The notes under the pieces were generated by a model. That model was given only the letters and a program-made list of their open reading frames with translations. It did not search any database and had not been told where the DNA came from. DNA of 64,000 nucleotides, from assembly GCA_964019415.1 (NCBI GenBank), contig OZ025890.1:2318913-2382912 (forward strand), read 5' to 3'. The position numbers and the translations under genes are program-made. This stretch comes from Ianthella basta (taxonomy: Eukaryota > Porifera > Demospongiae > Verongiida > Ianthellidae). Positions 41,801-52,691 of the stretch are shown in pieces (within the stretch, counting starts at the first letter, position 1; each line of letters opens with the position of its first letter).

Positions 41801-42434
41801 TGTATGAGCACCCTGCTATCATATGCAGGCTGACGGTGAGAAGAGAGGTGTCTTCATCAAGAGAAAGTACCAGCAGATAAAGTCACCGCCACCACGAAGT
41901 GAATCTGTGCGCAAGCTGAGCCGAAGGTACCGCAAAGATAGAGAAAAGGCTGCGCACAAAGCATCACCTCTACTTATCAGTGAGGGGCAGGGTAAAAAAG
42001 AAGGCACTCCAGGGAAGAGTTCAAACACTTTGCTGCATCAATTTTCTCCACTGCTTCATGGAACTATGAATGGGACTGATGATGGCGGAGATGTTACAGA
42101 ATCCTTGCCACGCTCTCCACTGCTGCAGGCTAAGGTGAATAGCACTGATGACAACATTGAAGCCGTTGGCTCCTTGCCTCGCTCTTCACCAGTGCTGAGC
42201 AAGAAGCCACCATTTTTTGATCTCTCACCTTTATCATCGCCTCAAAGTTCACCAATGTTAAAGCGACAATTAACTGATGATGCACCAGTTCATAAGTCCC
42301 CCACTGCATGGAAGAAATTTGGGAAGACTCTTTCCGTTGATGTCGCAGACATAGCACTAAGACCCGGGACACACCAGAGCTGGTCTCAAAAAGATGCAGA
42401 AAGCAGCGAAACGGACTTAAGCAATTTCACTTAG
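36287..42434 (+). CDS. PX + triple-SH3 adaptor, copy C (p47phox/Tks-like)
   Basis: Ten exons: 36287-36379, 37300-37380, 38226-38482, 38583-38626, 38949-39059, 39255-39488, 39706-39840, 41315-41441, 41607-41709, 41829-42434. Consistent phases give 596 residues. The PX domain (about 8-140) reads MPFKATEVRDVWATKVKV, WSDQTRFEIYRRYADFFAF and IPFLPTADN. Three SH3 domains lie at about 162-218, 240-300 and 324-383. The tail opens QQIKSPPPRSESVRKLSRRY, like copies A/B and the p47phox autoinhibitory region, but is about twice as long, Ser/Pro-rich, with repeated SLPRS(S)P motifs that could be phosphorylation or SH3-ligand sites. The exon layout is identical to A and B, so all three come from one ancestor; C is clearly more diverged. 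Intron 7 holds a DNA transposon. Confidence 0.87.
36885..36969. repeat. Direct repeat, two 42-base copies
   Basis: TTTAAAAGATATT(C/A)CTAGAAACATTTTC.. is present twice head to tail with almost no change, in intron 1 of copy C. Confidence 0.85.
37658..37697 (-). other. Hammerhead-ribozyme-like relic
   Basis: On the minus strand, AAGAAGGCAGC-AGTC-AGCTGCCGAAATG has the stem II and GAAA half of a hammerhead ribozyme, but the CUGAUGA half of the core reads CGTAAGA. A related piece is at 48367-48403. It may be a leftover of retroelements that carry hammerheads. Not predicted to be active. Confidence 0.35.
38776..38813. repeat. (TG)n microsatellite
   Basis: About 19 TG units, followed by imperfect TGTG-rich sequence to about 38915, lie in intron 4 of copy C. 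Confidence 0.9.
40000..40020. repeat. Poly-C homopolymer
   Basis: There are 21 consecutive C residues, preceded by G8 and G5 runs (GGGGGGGGCTGGGGGCATG), so the stretch can fold back. It is a difficult region for sequencing and its length may be inexact. Confidence 0.85.
40606..40769. mobile_element. Nested palindromic element
   Basis: Two arms of about 65 bases (starting TACAGTGGGTTTATGCAACC; inner edge TTACCTAGGATAC) face each other across a short spacer, with TA at both ends. One arm of the same family recurs at 61347-61400. Confidence 0.75.
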
Positions 42435-42993
42435 TATTCATGTACTGTAAGCAATTAAATTATTGGATTACTAAAGCATATCTAAATGTGGCTTGTTAAC
42501 AGTTTCTGTCCTATATCCTCTCCAACTAGTGTATCAGATGGAGCTAATGAGATACAGCTCCAATGTGCATATAAATATGGTTTACCATGTGCTATTCAAT
42601 TAAAGTCAACTAGATCGTTGTACAATAATGTAACTGAATTGAAGACAAAATCTGGACACTACATGATGACAAAAGGTATATAAGGTGATCTCAAAAGTTG
42701 TTCATACACCATATAATTGAGTTGATTTGCATAAATTAGCTGTACAGCACGTACAGTAGTACTGTACAATACTATGGCTAATTGTGTGTGGTGCAAAGAT
42801 ATATATATATATATATACTGTGCATGAGCCAATTTACAGTGAACATATGCACTTGTGGGTGAGTAAGGAGTAATCAATATTAGTCAGCTACGTAGCTGTG
42901 TATAGTGCTATATAGCTTCAATACAATAATGCATAAAACTGCTCAAAGAGTTGATGTGTGCATGAGGTTCTGTCTTGACGTGGTTGCACACAT
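42435..42993. other. Tail-to-tail gap between copies C and D
   Basis: Genes C (plus) and D (minus) converge here. The 559 bases hold their 3' flanks, with a short (TA)n run near 42803. No gene is seen. Confidence 0.55.
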
Positions 42994-45900
42994 TTATTGC
43001 TCATTTACTCTCTTGACCCGATCTGCAAGAAATGGGTATGCAATGAGCACATCAGCAAGCTGAGCCTTCATCTCCACACTCTTAGACTGAACAATAATCT
43101 TCAGCAGTGCGTCAACCAGGACGCTTTCATCAGTAGACTTAGCGCTTTGATGTATTGGTGGTGATCTAGGTGATCTGCTCCCTGGAGACCCACCAGGAGA
43201 ATCGGACATGTGAATTTCAACACTGGCTTCTGATTCAGCATGTGACAATCTGGAGCTGTCAGTGTTTTTGCTTGGGCTGAGGGCACGATTAATAACAGTC
43301 TGTCTGGGGCGGGGTGGAAGGGCGGGGCTCTTGCTCCGTGCGATTCCTGTACCTGCATCGTTCTCCTCTCCAGAGGATGAAGAGTTGGCTGACAAGTGAC
43401 TGCGACGGAAATACCGTTTTGGGACGATAGGCTCCTGGACCTGCTGGACCTGCTGGTTCTTGAAACGCATAGTACGTCTGTTGATGATAGTTTTTCTGTA
43501 GGTGGCACAAAAACAGGAGAAAGACATGCTAATATTACTCTTATCTCATAATTCTGAAAGACTTGGTTACATCATTTAAAGCTAATAATGGCTTCTCTTA
43601 GCTTGTGCTAAGCAAATGTGGTGCTTACTTTCTTGGGACAAGCTTTCTTTGGCCTTTCAGGTTCTCTCTAGTGATGTCACTCTCAGCACCCTTCTCTACA
43701 AGAAACGAAGCCGGGAAAAGCCCCAACTTTCCCTTGTACTTGACTGTCCACCATCCTGTAATGGACTTCTTGACAACCTGGACGTCCACACCTTTAGGGA
43801 GTGATATCTCATCTTCTTCATCTGCTCGGTACTCAGAAGTGGTTGTGCACAAGGGAAGCTTGTCTGCAAGGAGAAGCAGGTCAGTGTGAATTATACATAT
43901 TGCACATGAACAACAACCATTACACACCCCACACCTTTCCATACAGTATGCATGCTGATATATAGTTCCTTGCGTTGTGTGAATGATAACACTATAGTGT
44001 ATTCTGTCATGAATCTGTCATGCAGTCTGCATACCATATTTGGAGGGTGTCTTGGTATCCACCGCGCTGAGTGTGTCTTCCTCCTCACTTCCGTCACCTG
44101 ACACACCTGAATCACTAGCACCGCCCTTCATTGGCTCCAGGTAGCTGAATGGGGCCCAACCTTCATGCCCATTCACAGCTACGAACCACCAGCCTGCAGT
44201 ACATTGGCACCATATACGGTATACAACAATAATACCTTCTCACATGTCTCATGTTCCATGTACATGCATTTGTGTGGGTTGGGTATCATATTACAGATAT
44301 ACTTAACATCATAGGATACACAGGTGCCCACATGTAGTCCATATATAGGTACATAGCTACACATAAACAATATACAGTTGAATGGCAGCTCTATTTGTAC
44401 AATCTCGCAAGCATGGTTTTAGTTGACAGTACATTTCAAGTTTCACTTCACTGTGTGTCTCATCATTTGCTGATGTTTACGTAAACACAGAAAGTTTATG
44501 AAATGGAAATTCATGACTCTGGACGTATACCTACATATGGATAGCACACATACACTAAAGAGGTATATATTCTACCTTGAGAGGGAGGTTATCTATAATT
44601 GTCGTGCATGCATGCATGGAAATGAAAGAGAGCTTCAGGCCTGCATAACGGGTTGCTATGGAATATTATACCCAATACATGCATGCATGTATGCCGTAAT
44701 TTATGACCGTCTATCCTACGACCGAGGCTGATGTGTAGATGCATACATCCATCAAGCATACGTACCATCTTCCTCCTTATCAATGACTGTGATCACGTCT
44801 CCTTCCTTGAACGACACCTGAGCATCATCGTCTGCATTGTAATCATCGATGGCTCGGTACTCCTCTGATGCAATCACTTTCCCTCCAGGAACGGACAGAC
44901 CAACACTGTCATCATCATCATCATCATCTGGTGACTCCATTTGCGATGTAGGACGAATGTAGGATTTGGGCACCCACCCCACCTTTCCCTTGCTACAAAC
45001 CATCCACCAACCACTGTCATCTTTGCGAACAACCTGCACAGTGTCCCCTTTGGTGATAGAAAGCTGTTTGCCATCTTCACCTTTAAAGTCCTTAATGACA
45101 CTGTATTCTACCCAAGTGTCCCCTGCACACAGGGAACAAGAAATGATGAATCGTTCAATTTCAGTACACCTGTTTATCCTAAATATCATTGTTTCTGAAG
45201 ACTGCCATTGACTAATGGCAGAATAGGCAGTATAGTCTGTGCCTATACTGTGCATTCAACTGCATACATAGAGCTATTGTGCTGAAAGTTGTTTTTGTGA
45301 ATGTGAAATAAGGTCTTCCATTTTTGGGAGAGATACCCTTGATGATCACGTACCTGTAGGGACTTTGAGGGGATGCAGGGAAGCCTGCTTCTTCCAGTCT
45401 CGCCTATATAGGGAGAGAGACAACAAGCAATAGAACAATGGCACAGACAGTACACTGCTATAATACAAAACACAAATAGTGGCTGATTCTGGCTGTGCTA
45501 TAATATATGCATCACCATCCTCACATTCTATTCACAATTATAGCTATTATGCAAAATATTGCATACTTATACGTCTCTATTGATTTTGCATGAAGCGTGT
45601 GCATACTTACGGTGGGAGGAGCACATCCCCAGGTAGGGGAGTGAAGAAGGAAGTGACGTGCTTGCTCTCACTGATGTGAGATGGCAGCTTGAGTAAGGCT
45701 TGGCAGTACTTGTTGATCTGATCCACTCGAGCTTCTGCAACCCTGGCAACATGGCTCCTACCCAAGAATATACGACCTACATAATGGAATATAACCAAAT
45801 GTACATAGTTTTGCAGGCATGTTACACAACAGGAATAGATTCATTGTGAATCCATTAATTAATGTAGTCTATCCATGTGAATCCAGAAATGTGAATCCAT

Positions 45901-47540
45901 ATAGCAGAGACGACTATGCTCAACAACTTTCTATGGCCAGTAGCTACCCCTTTACAGAATGAACCTCCATACGGTATCGCGGTACACAATGAATGCACTA
46001 GCTGAGAGTTCTTTGCACTAGTTGAGAAAGACAATTGGATCAACACATCCTCAATATTGATTCATTGTAAATCCCACCAGCTGCACCTACATTCAATTTA
46101 TATCCCTTTACTAGCTACTGATCTAATATGCAAAAGGATGTGGACAAAGAAATGATGACCACAAAGTACATGTTTATCCATCTAAGTGAACCATGAAGTA
46201 CACCCATGACTGTACCTGGCAAGACTGGTAGGACCCTTTCTCCATTTTGCTGCTTCCTTGCTTCCTCTGGGAACAGTCTCACTAAGGTTGACTGCACATT
46301 CAAATCAGAGACAACAACAAACGTCAATGGCATAAACATGGCAATCTCATAGACCTTAATTCCCTAATGTTCCCATTGTATTATAGAGCTAAGCTGGTCA
46401 CATGTGAAGCTACACTAGTGAAGAGATGCCCACACAGGCATTCATCCACAATGGCTTTACATCTGTTAGAAGGAGTTGCACCCTTAGGAATGTATGTGTG
46501 TTGGACCAGCTCATGCAGGTGCCCATATACAGTATAAGGCAGTGTCAATTCAATTAAGGATTAGAATGGGACTTGAAAGCCATTGCACTAGTATAGGTGC
46601 TTGTGTAGGGGAGTCCTCAAGTTATTTGTATTGGGTCTTAGGGCTATGATTACAGTGTTGTTTTATATGAGCAGCCATTGCAGTGTATGTAGTAATAGGT
46701 TTCAATTTGGCACTTCTCAAGGAATGGGAGTGTCTGTGGGATTATCCTTGGTATGGAAAAACTGTCTTTCAACTCATTGAACACTTCCAATATGTCTACC
46801 ATTGAGCACAGAGTTACATACACAGTCTTCCTGTAGCTAATCATGCTCAAAGGTGTTGATGCAGTAGCTATAACTGAGTTGCCATGGTAGCAAATGTACA
46901 TAACCTAATAATAAGCAGTGTATATAACCTAATAACAACCAGCAAATCCCATTAACCATTGGCTAAGTGTGTTGAGCCTACTCAAGCCCATGTACATGAA
47001 CTACATACTCAGGTTACTGCTACCTGTACAGCAGTGCGCTCACCTGAAAGGAGTAAAATTCACTGTATCGTCTGTAGATGTAGTATTCGGAATCATCACT
47101 CCACAAGACTTGCATCTGAAAAACCTGTATGTTGGGATAAGAATCTGATGACACTGAATGTAGAGGCCTTTTAGAATTCTCTCTACTGCTGCTTCTGTTC
47201 CTATGTAGCACCACTGCATAGATCAAGCCTTCATGACCAGCCATCGATGCCTATCGGCTTCAGATATGGTCAATACTAATACTACATAAATAGCTAGCCG
47301 TCTGAAACTAACGGCGGCATCGATTTCAGATGCGCTTAATTCCCTGGTGACGCTTCATTACAGCGATTTATAGCCTATACCGCGTAAGTTAGCTATACTT
47401 GCTGAACAACCCTCGCTAGCGCCCCGATAGTGGATCACTATCTACAAGCAGCTCACATAGTGCTTCCTCGGCTTCTTCCTCTTCTGATAACTGGTCACTG
47501 TCACTATCTCTATAGACTTCTTTTGTTTGCTGCTCGCCAT
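42994..47540 (-). CDS. PX + triple-SH3 adaptor, copy D (second subfamily)
   Basis: Nine exons (minus strand, 5' to 3'): 47457-47540, 47044-47124, 46216-46291, 45611-45776, 45354-45403, 44766-45122, 44035-44193, 43629-43863, 42994-43495; 569 residues. The first exon (MASSKQKKSIEIVTVTSYQK) is short and was found by matching copy E. The PX domain (about 7-130) has WSDDSEYYIYRRYSEFYSF and RVLPVLPG. SH3 domains: about 156-212 (WWMV..GWVPKSYI), 238-295 (WWFV..GWAPFSYL), 330-384 (WWTV..GLFPASFL), with an Asp-rich linker after the first. The tail has a basic KKTIINRRTMRFK, SSSSGEE, the proline motif ALPPRPRQ and a predicted helix DALLKIIVQSKSVEMKAQLA. A PPRP motif is how p47phox binds p67phox. Compared with A-C, the PX domain has an extra intron, but SH3-1 and SH3-3 lack one. 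The stop overlaps AATAAA. Confidence 0.86.
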
Positions 47541-49988
47541 CTAGCTACTACTTGAACGTTAGAGCTAAATTCCAAGCCTCCTCTTAGCCTCTTGCTCCCT
47601 TTCGACGTCTGGCTGTGGGCAATGGCGCACCCTTATAAGAATGCGGAAGCCGTCCAAGTGCCCATTCGCCTTCGAAAAAGGAAACTTGACGGTTCTAGCA
47701 CAGGAAATGACCATTCATAGCAACAGCTAATGGTTATATGAGTGCAGTGCACTAGTGGCTGCTCTCGTGCATGCCATTTCATGGGGGAATAGTGTGACCG
47801 CCGTTTGCTGAAAGTGGAAGGTGCGCACTTTACTGAATGATTCGCTCCTGGCTATATAGGAGCTTGGTCTTTATGTGGCGATGAGGGACCCACGACCCGT
47901 AGATACGTGCACACCTCCTAGGCATTCGCAGTAAGATGCGCGCCGCTAAGCGTTCCACGCCTAATAAACACAACTAACCTTCAACTACCAATTGTTCTTC
48001 ATCAGTACAATCTCCATGGCTAGCTGTACATTCACCAACACTACAAGGCACGTTTGCCTGTTTTAGCTTTGGTCGCACGAACGCGTGCTCTTCATGCACA
48101 TGGCGTGAAGTATAGGCGTATTGTTGGATTCCTGCATAGTGCATAATGTATGTGCAGTGGTATCATGTCAGTGCAGATTGGTCATTGAATGTATCGGAGT
48201 GCATATATACATGTTATACACTGTGTATGGGTCATTAGTGTCAGTAAAACTGTGCAAATGCGAAGAAACCTTTGTGGCTAGGTGTAGACATGCATGTGGT
48301 CTAGCTGGCTAGACTAACATGCATGAAGCAGTTGAGACTTCACTAGTTAGGAACAGAAAATCAATGCCAAACGTTTCGACAGCTATACAGCTCTTCAAAA
48401 GTAGTTACATGCCTCCGAGCATGTGATCATCACTCATTAGGAAACTGTAACAAGAACTTCCCAGCTTGCTATGTGCACTGGAACCTAGGTGTGTTTGAAG
48501 TGTAAATGGTTCCGTCTGTGTGTCTCTCAGCATATGCAAGCTCCTTCTTGTCTGGTGGGCGAGGGCCAAATGCTTTGCATTCATGCAATTCTCTGCAACC
48601 AGCAAGACAATCAACTGCATACAATTATGGTGTGCTATATAATAACTGCAGTCAGATATTGGGTTTCAAATCGAATGCTCTGTACACCCACTGCATGCCA
48701 CATATCACCACAACAGGAAAGAAGAGGTGCAGAATAGGGATTCACTTTATGATGTCATGCATACCTGGTTGAGGTGTTTGTGGATAGGGAGACAGAATAC
48801 CTAAAGAGTTGAATGTTGGAAGAGGCCCCAGTGCTTACTTAAGCAAGCTTATGTCCAATGGTGTGTGAAAGAACAAGCATAGTATTGATCATCGCCTCCT
48901 GTCTAATGAGACGCGTGGGGTGCATGCTAGTCAAGCTGCCCCTGTATACAAGGTGACAAAGTAGGGCTAGCAGCCAGGCTAGTTAGGTGCATGCATAATG
49001 GGATGGGCTGGGAGAAGAACAGGGTGAATCGTATGTGTTGGAGTGGGGGATGGGAGGAGAGGGAGTGAGCATGGATGCAAAAGAGTGCAACTGCTTGTTT
49101 AGATCAAAGTTGGTGTACCTGGGATGATCTGCATGCCATGCCAGGGACATCAAATCCTTCCTACAACATCATTGTTTAATGTCATTTACGTATAAGTACA
49201 TACACTCAGTGAACACATAGATTCAGTGCATGTTTTACATACATACATACATGCATGCAGGCAGGCAGGCAGACACAGTAATTATGATTATACAAATTAA
49301 AGCCACTCCATGGACTGATCAAAACTGGCATGCAGCTTCTTCATATAAATTATGTATACATTACATATATAAGCCAAACAGGACTCTGGATGGTGAAAGT
49401 GGCATGTGCATGGTTTCTGGGAAACGTAAGGTCACCATGCACTATGCAGTGGCAGGTCTGACTGTGCACACACATATGCGTAAACAGGTGTTCAGAAAGT
49501 AAAAGTAGCATTGCAAGATGCAATTAAATGTCTGGTGTGTCCCTTTCAGAGTTGCTAAAGGCATTCACATTTCAAAATGCCTTGCCACTATGCAAGCTGT
49601 TTCACTTTGCTTGGATTTAATTGTTCGTTGCAGTGATTGAAAGTATGAAAAAACTTGCGTAAGGGAATCTCCTCAGTGACAGTGCAAGTTTTTCAGGCTT
49701 GGCTATATACACTGCTCGCTGAATAGCCCCATTCAAGCTACTACTGATACTGATAGCAAGATCAGCATTGTCCGATATCACCTTCGAGTATGAGTGGAGA
49801 TCCCCATGCATATACGTACGTATAATGTTGCTGTACTTTACTACACACTCTCGCATTTACAAATACTCTCACATACACATGTACGTATATAATTATTGTA
49901 ACACAGCAATAGCTGCAGTACATACATAATTGCCCACTAACCACACACAAACAGCCGACATGCACCTACACAGTCATCTGTGTACATT
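47541..49988. other. Intergenic upstream of copy D
   Basis: No gene is recognised. About 46900-49500 shows patchy similarity to 56100-57850 upstream of copy E (for example GGTTTCTGGGAAACGTAAGG against GGTTTCTGAGAATTTACG), so the D/E duplication includes flanks. A short frame at 47622 (MAHPYKNAEAVQVPIRLRK) in a reasonable start context could be a divergent first exon, but nothing supports it. A small GCAG tandem occurs at about 49258. Confidence 0.45.
48367..48403 (-). other. Second hammerhead-ribozyme-like relic
   Basis: The minus strand reads TTTTGAAGAGCTG-TATA-GCTGTCGAAACGTTTGG: stem II, GAAA and the downstream helix strand fit a hammerhead, but the CUGAUGA core is degraded to CTTTTGA. It shares the ending AAA(C/T)GTTTGG with 37658-37697. 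Confidence 0.35.
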
Positions 49989-50226
49989 TATACAGACGTT
50001 TTCGGGTTGGTTGTCCACACCGGGCACCGGGCACTGGAGTGGAAATCATGGTATTATACATAAACATGAGCTGTATTGCTGTATGAAATCTCTAGCTCGC
50101 AAACTACGTCAACACTAGGTTTTGCAATTATACTGTAAGTATGTGTATGAATCCGTATAATACTGTGCAAGCGTTTCCCAGATACCGGAATCCGGGCGGG
50201 ACAACCGACCCAAAAAGGACTGTATA
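49989..50226. mobile_element. TA-flanked inverted-repeat element
   Basis: The ends TACAGACGTTTTCGGGTTGG and the complement of GACCCAAAAAGGACTGTA pair over more than 25 bases and continue as GGTTGTCC..CCGGG. TA lies on both sides. At about 238 bases it is non-coding. Confidence 0.75.
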
Positions 50227-50539
50227 TGTTGGTAGCTAACTGCACAGCAGTTTCTGCATAGGTCACCTCCTGATTCTTGGAATTAATTTGAAGTTGTGCT
50301 CCTATCTATGGCCACTAGTAAGCCTTCACACTTGTAGTGGCCTGTTACCGTAGTAATTGATTTGTCTACATGCCAGTCTGCTGCTGGAATGTTGGCAGTG
50401 TTTTTCTATTACTAATTACATTGCAATCTCTGTGACATGGATCATTTGCTTCGTCAACTCACACTATATGGGCATTTGTCATCCTCTGTGAACTGTCTCC
50501 TGATGTTGTGTCATGATTCAACAATCAGTGAATTGATAC

Positions 50540-50544
<5 letters not shown>

Positions 50545-50606
<62 letters not shown>

Positions 50607-50916
50607 ACATGTGTGTGTGTGTAGTGTGTGTGTATGCATGTGTGTGTGTGTGTGTGCATGTGTGTGTGTGTGTGTGTGTTGTGTGTGTGTGTGTATGCAT
50701 GTGTGTGTGTGCGTGTGTGTGTGCATGTGTGTGTGTGTGTGTTGTGTGTGTGTGTGCACAGGTGTGGGTGTGCAAGCGTGTGGGTGTGCATGTATACATG
50801 TGTGTGGGTGTACGTGTGTGTACGTGTGTATGTGTGTACATGTGTGTGTGTGTGTATGTGTGTGTGTGTGTGTGTGTGCACTCATGTGTGTGTGTGTGTG
50901 TGTATGTGTGTGTGTG

Positions 50917-50954
<38 letters not shown>

Positions 50955-50992
50955 CGTGTGTGTACGTGTATGTGTGTGCACATGTGTGTGTT

Positions 50993-51032
<40 letters not shown>

Positions 51033-51036
51033 GTGT

Positions 51037-51088
<52 letters not shown>

Positions 51089-51092
51089 GTGT

Positions 51093-51133
<41 letters not shown>

Positions 51134-51358
51134 GTGTGTGTGTGTGTATATATGTGTGTGTGTGTGTGTGTGCACAGGTGTGGGTGTGCAAGCATGTGGG
51201 TGTGCATGTATACATGTGTGTGGGTGTACGTGTGTGTACGTGTGTGTGTGTGCACGTGTGTGTTGTGTATGTGTGTGTGCATGTGCACTCGTGTGTGTGT
51301 GTGTGTGTGTGTGTGTAGGTGTGTGCGAGTGTGTGTGTACATGTGTAAATGTGCGTGC

Positions 51359-51398
<40 letters not shown>

Positions 51399-51441
51399 GT
51401 GTGTGTGTGTGACTGTGTGTGCGTGCACGTGCGCGTGTGTG
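50545..51441. repeat. 900-base complex (TG)n array with internal duplication
   Basis: TG dinucleotides are interrupted by CA, TA, AG and CG variants. A variant-rich block beginning GCACAGGTGTGGGTGTGCAA occurs twice (about 50757 and 51172), so part of the array was duplicated as a unit of about 415 bases. The long His-Thr and Cys-Val frames are artefacts. Confidence 0.9.
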
Positions 51442-51511
51442 ACTGTGGATAAGGGAGCCATGTCCCACCTCTGGAATGTCCAAAAGGTCACTATACGGCT
51501 TCAATGTGTAT

Positions 51512-52109
51512 TACCATATAATTTCTAATATAGGCGTTCCTAAAAAATAATTCCAGTGCTGAAAGGCGCTTCTTATTAGAACAGCCAAAAATATGCAATG
51601 ACCAAGGAGCGCTTCAATTAGAAGGGCACCTAGCCCGTGTATCAGAGCAGAATAGTACTTATGAGCACCTGCATACAGAACAGTGCGCTGCTTTTGTTTC
51701 ACAGTGTACTGACATCGACTGGACTTGGCACTTGTGGGCTCCTCACTATCAGCAAATACAGGTGCTACCTGGACGTCTTCTTTGTCAGCTTGCGCCACTC
51801 AGTTCCAGTTGGCGCTTCCTTGGTCTCCCCACTGGTCACTTGACTCGCTTAACCATCATCTACCCATGTTCTGTGGATGTGAATGAAGCAGCGACATGGT
51901 TAAAATAGTCCATCAGGGCTGCCATTTCACTGTCTCACATTCAGCACATGCGGTATAATGCACAATTATATATTCCGCTCCAATAATTTAGGCGCCGCCT
52001 GATATTATTTCCAATTCCCAAGGGCACTTACAATTGGAACGGGAAAAATAGGGTATGCCTTAGGAGGCACTTTAATTGGGGCGGCACCTATATTAGAAAT
52101 TATTCGGTA
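51512..52109. mobile_element. Inverted-repeat element upstream of copy E's 3' flank
   Basis: The left end TACCATATAATTTCTAATAT and the right end TTAGAAATTATTCGGTA are complementary over about 20 bases; sub-termini (AGGCG..CC / GGGGCGGCACC) also pair. At about 598 bases, no transposase is seen. Confidence 0.7.
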
Positions 52110-52691
52110 TATAGCTACTGTATAGTAATTATTATGGAATTAATGCACTCTTTTTATGCTAAGCTAAGGAATGTAATTATATAAAAGCTTCCAGAAAACA
52201 ACGGGGATGTATACATGGATGAAGCTGAAGAGCCCAATTATGATTGAATTATACCATTCATGTTTAATTTGCTGGCCCAATTATTGTATCTGTCCAACGT
52301 AATAGACTGGTATTTTCCATACAATTATTGTGTATGTGGAAGATACTGTAGCTCTGCATGATGTGCACACATGGTTCACTGATAATTCATCTTGCAGCAA
52401 TGCAATGTGAGTCATAATTAATGACAGCAATATAATAACTGACAGAGAAGGTCAATTGCATGACAGTTGAACTTGCATTGATCTGAAGCTGCATGTGCAC
52501 GTGTATGTGGTTACAAAAACGGTCCAACTTCACAGGTACTATTATAAACACATGCAGAATGGCAAGGGGGACCAAGCAGATAGACAGCTAGCTGTGTTCG
52601 TAGTGATAGCCATACTGTAAGACCAAAATTGAAAAGGGATATTCTTTCTGTATAAATCTGTATAAGCGTCCAACTCGAACATGTTGTACAT

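Noticed and set aside
47020-47244. Start of copy D at the ATG of MAGHEGLIYAV (47244)
   Set aside because: The frame runs through intron sequence; the exon at 47457-47540 joins in phase, matches copy E and completes the PX domain as in copies A-C.
50511-51504. Long open frames of alternating His-Thr or Cys-Val (up to 328 codons), also at 27818-28152, 34519-35130, 61698-61958 and 63550-63999
   Set aside because: They are direct readings of (CA)n/(TG)n microsatellites and are open on both strands; they have no protein meaning.
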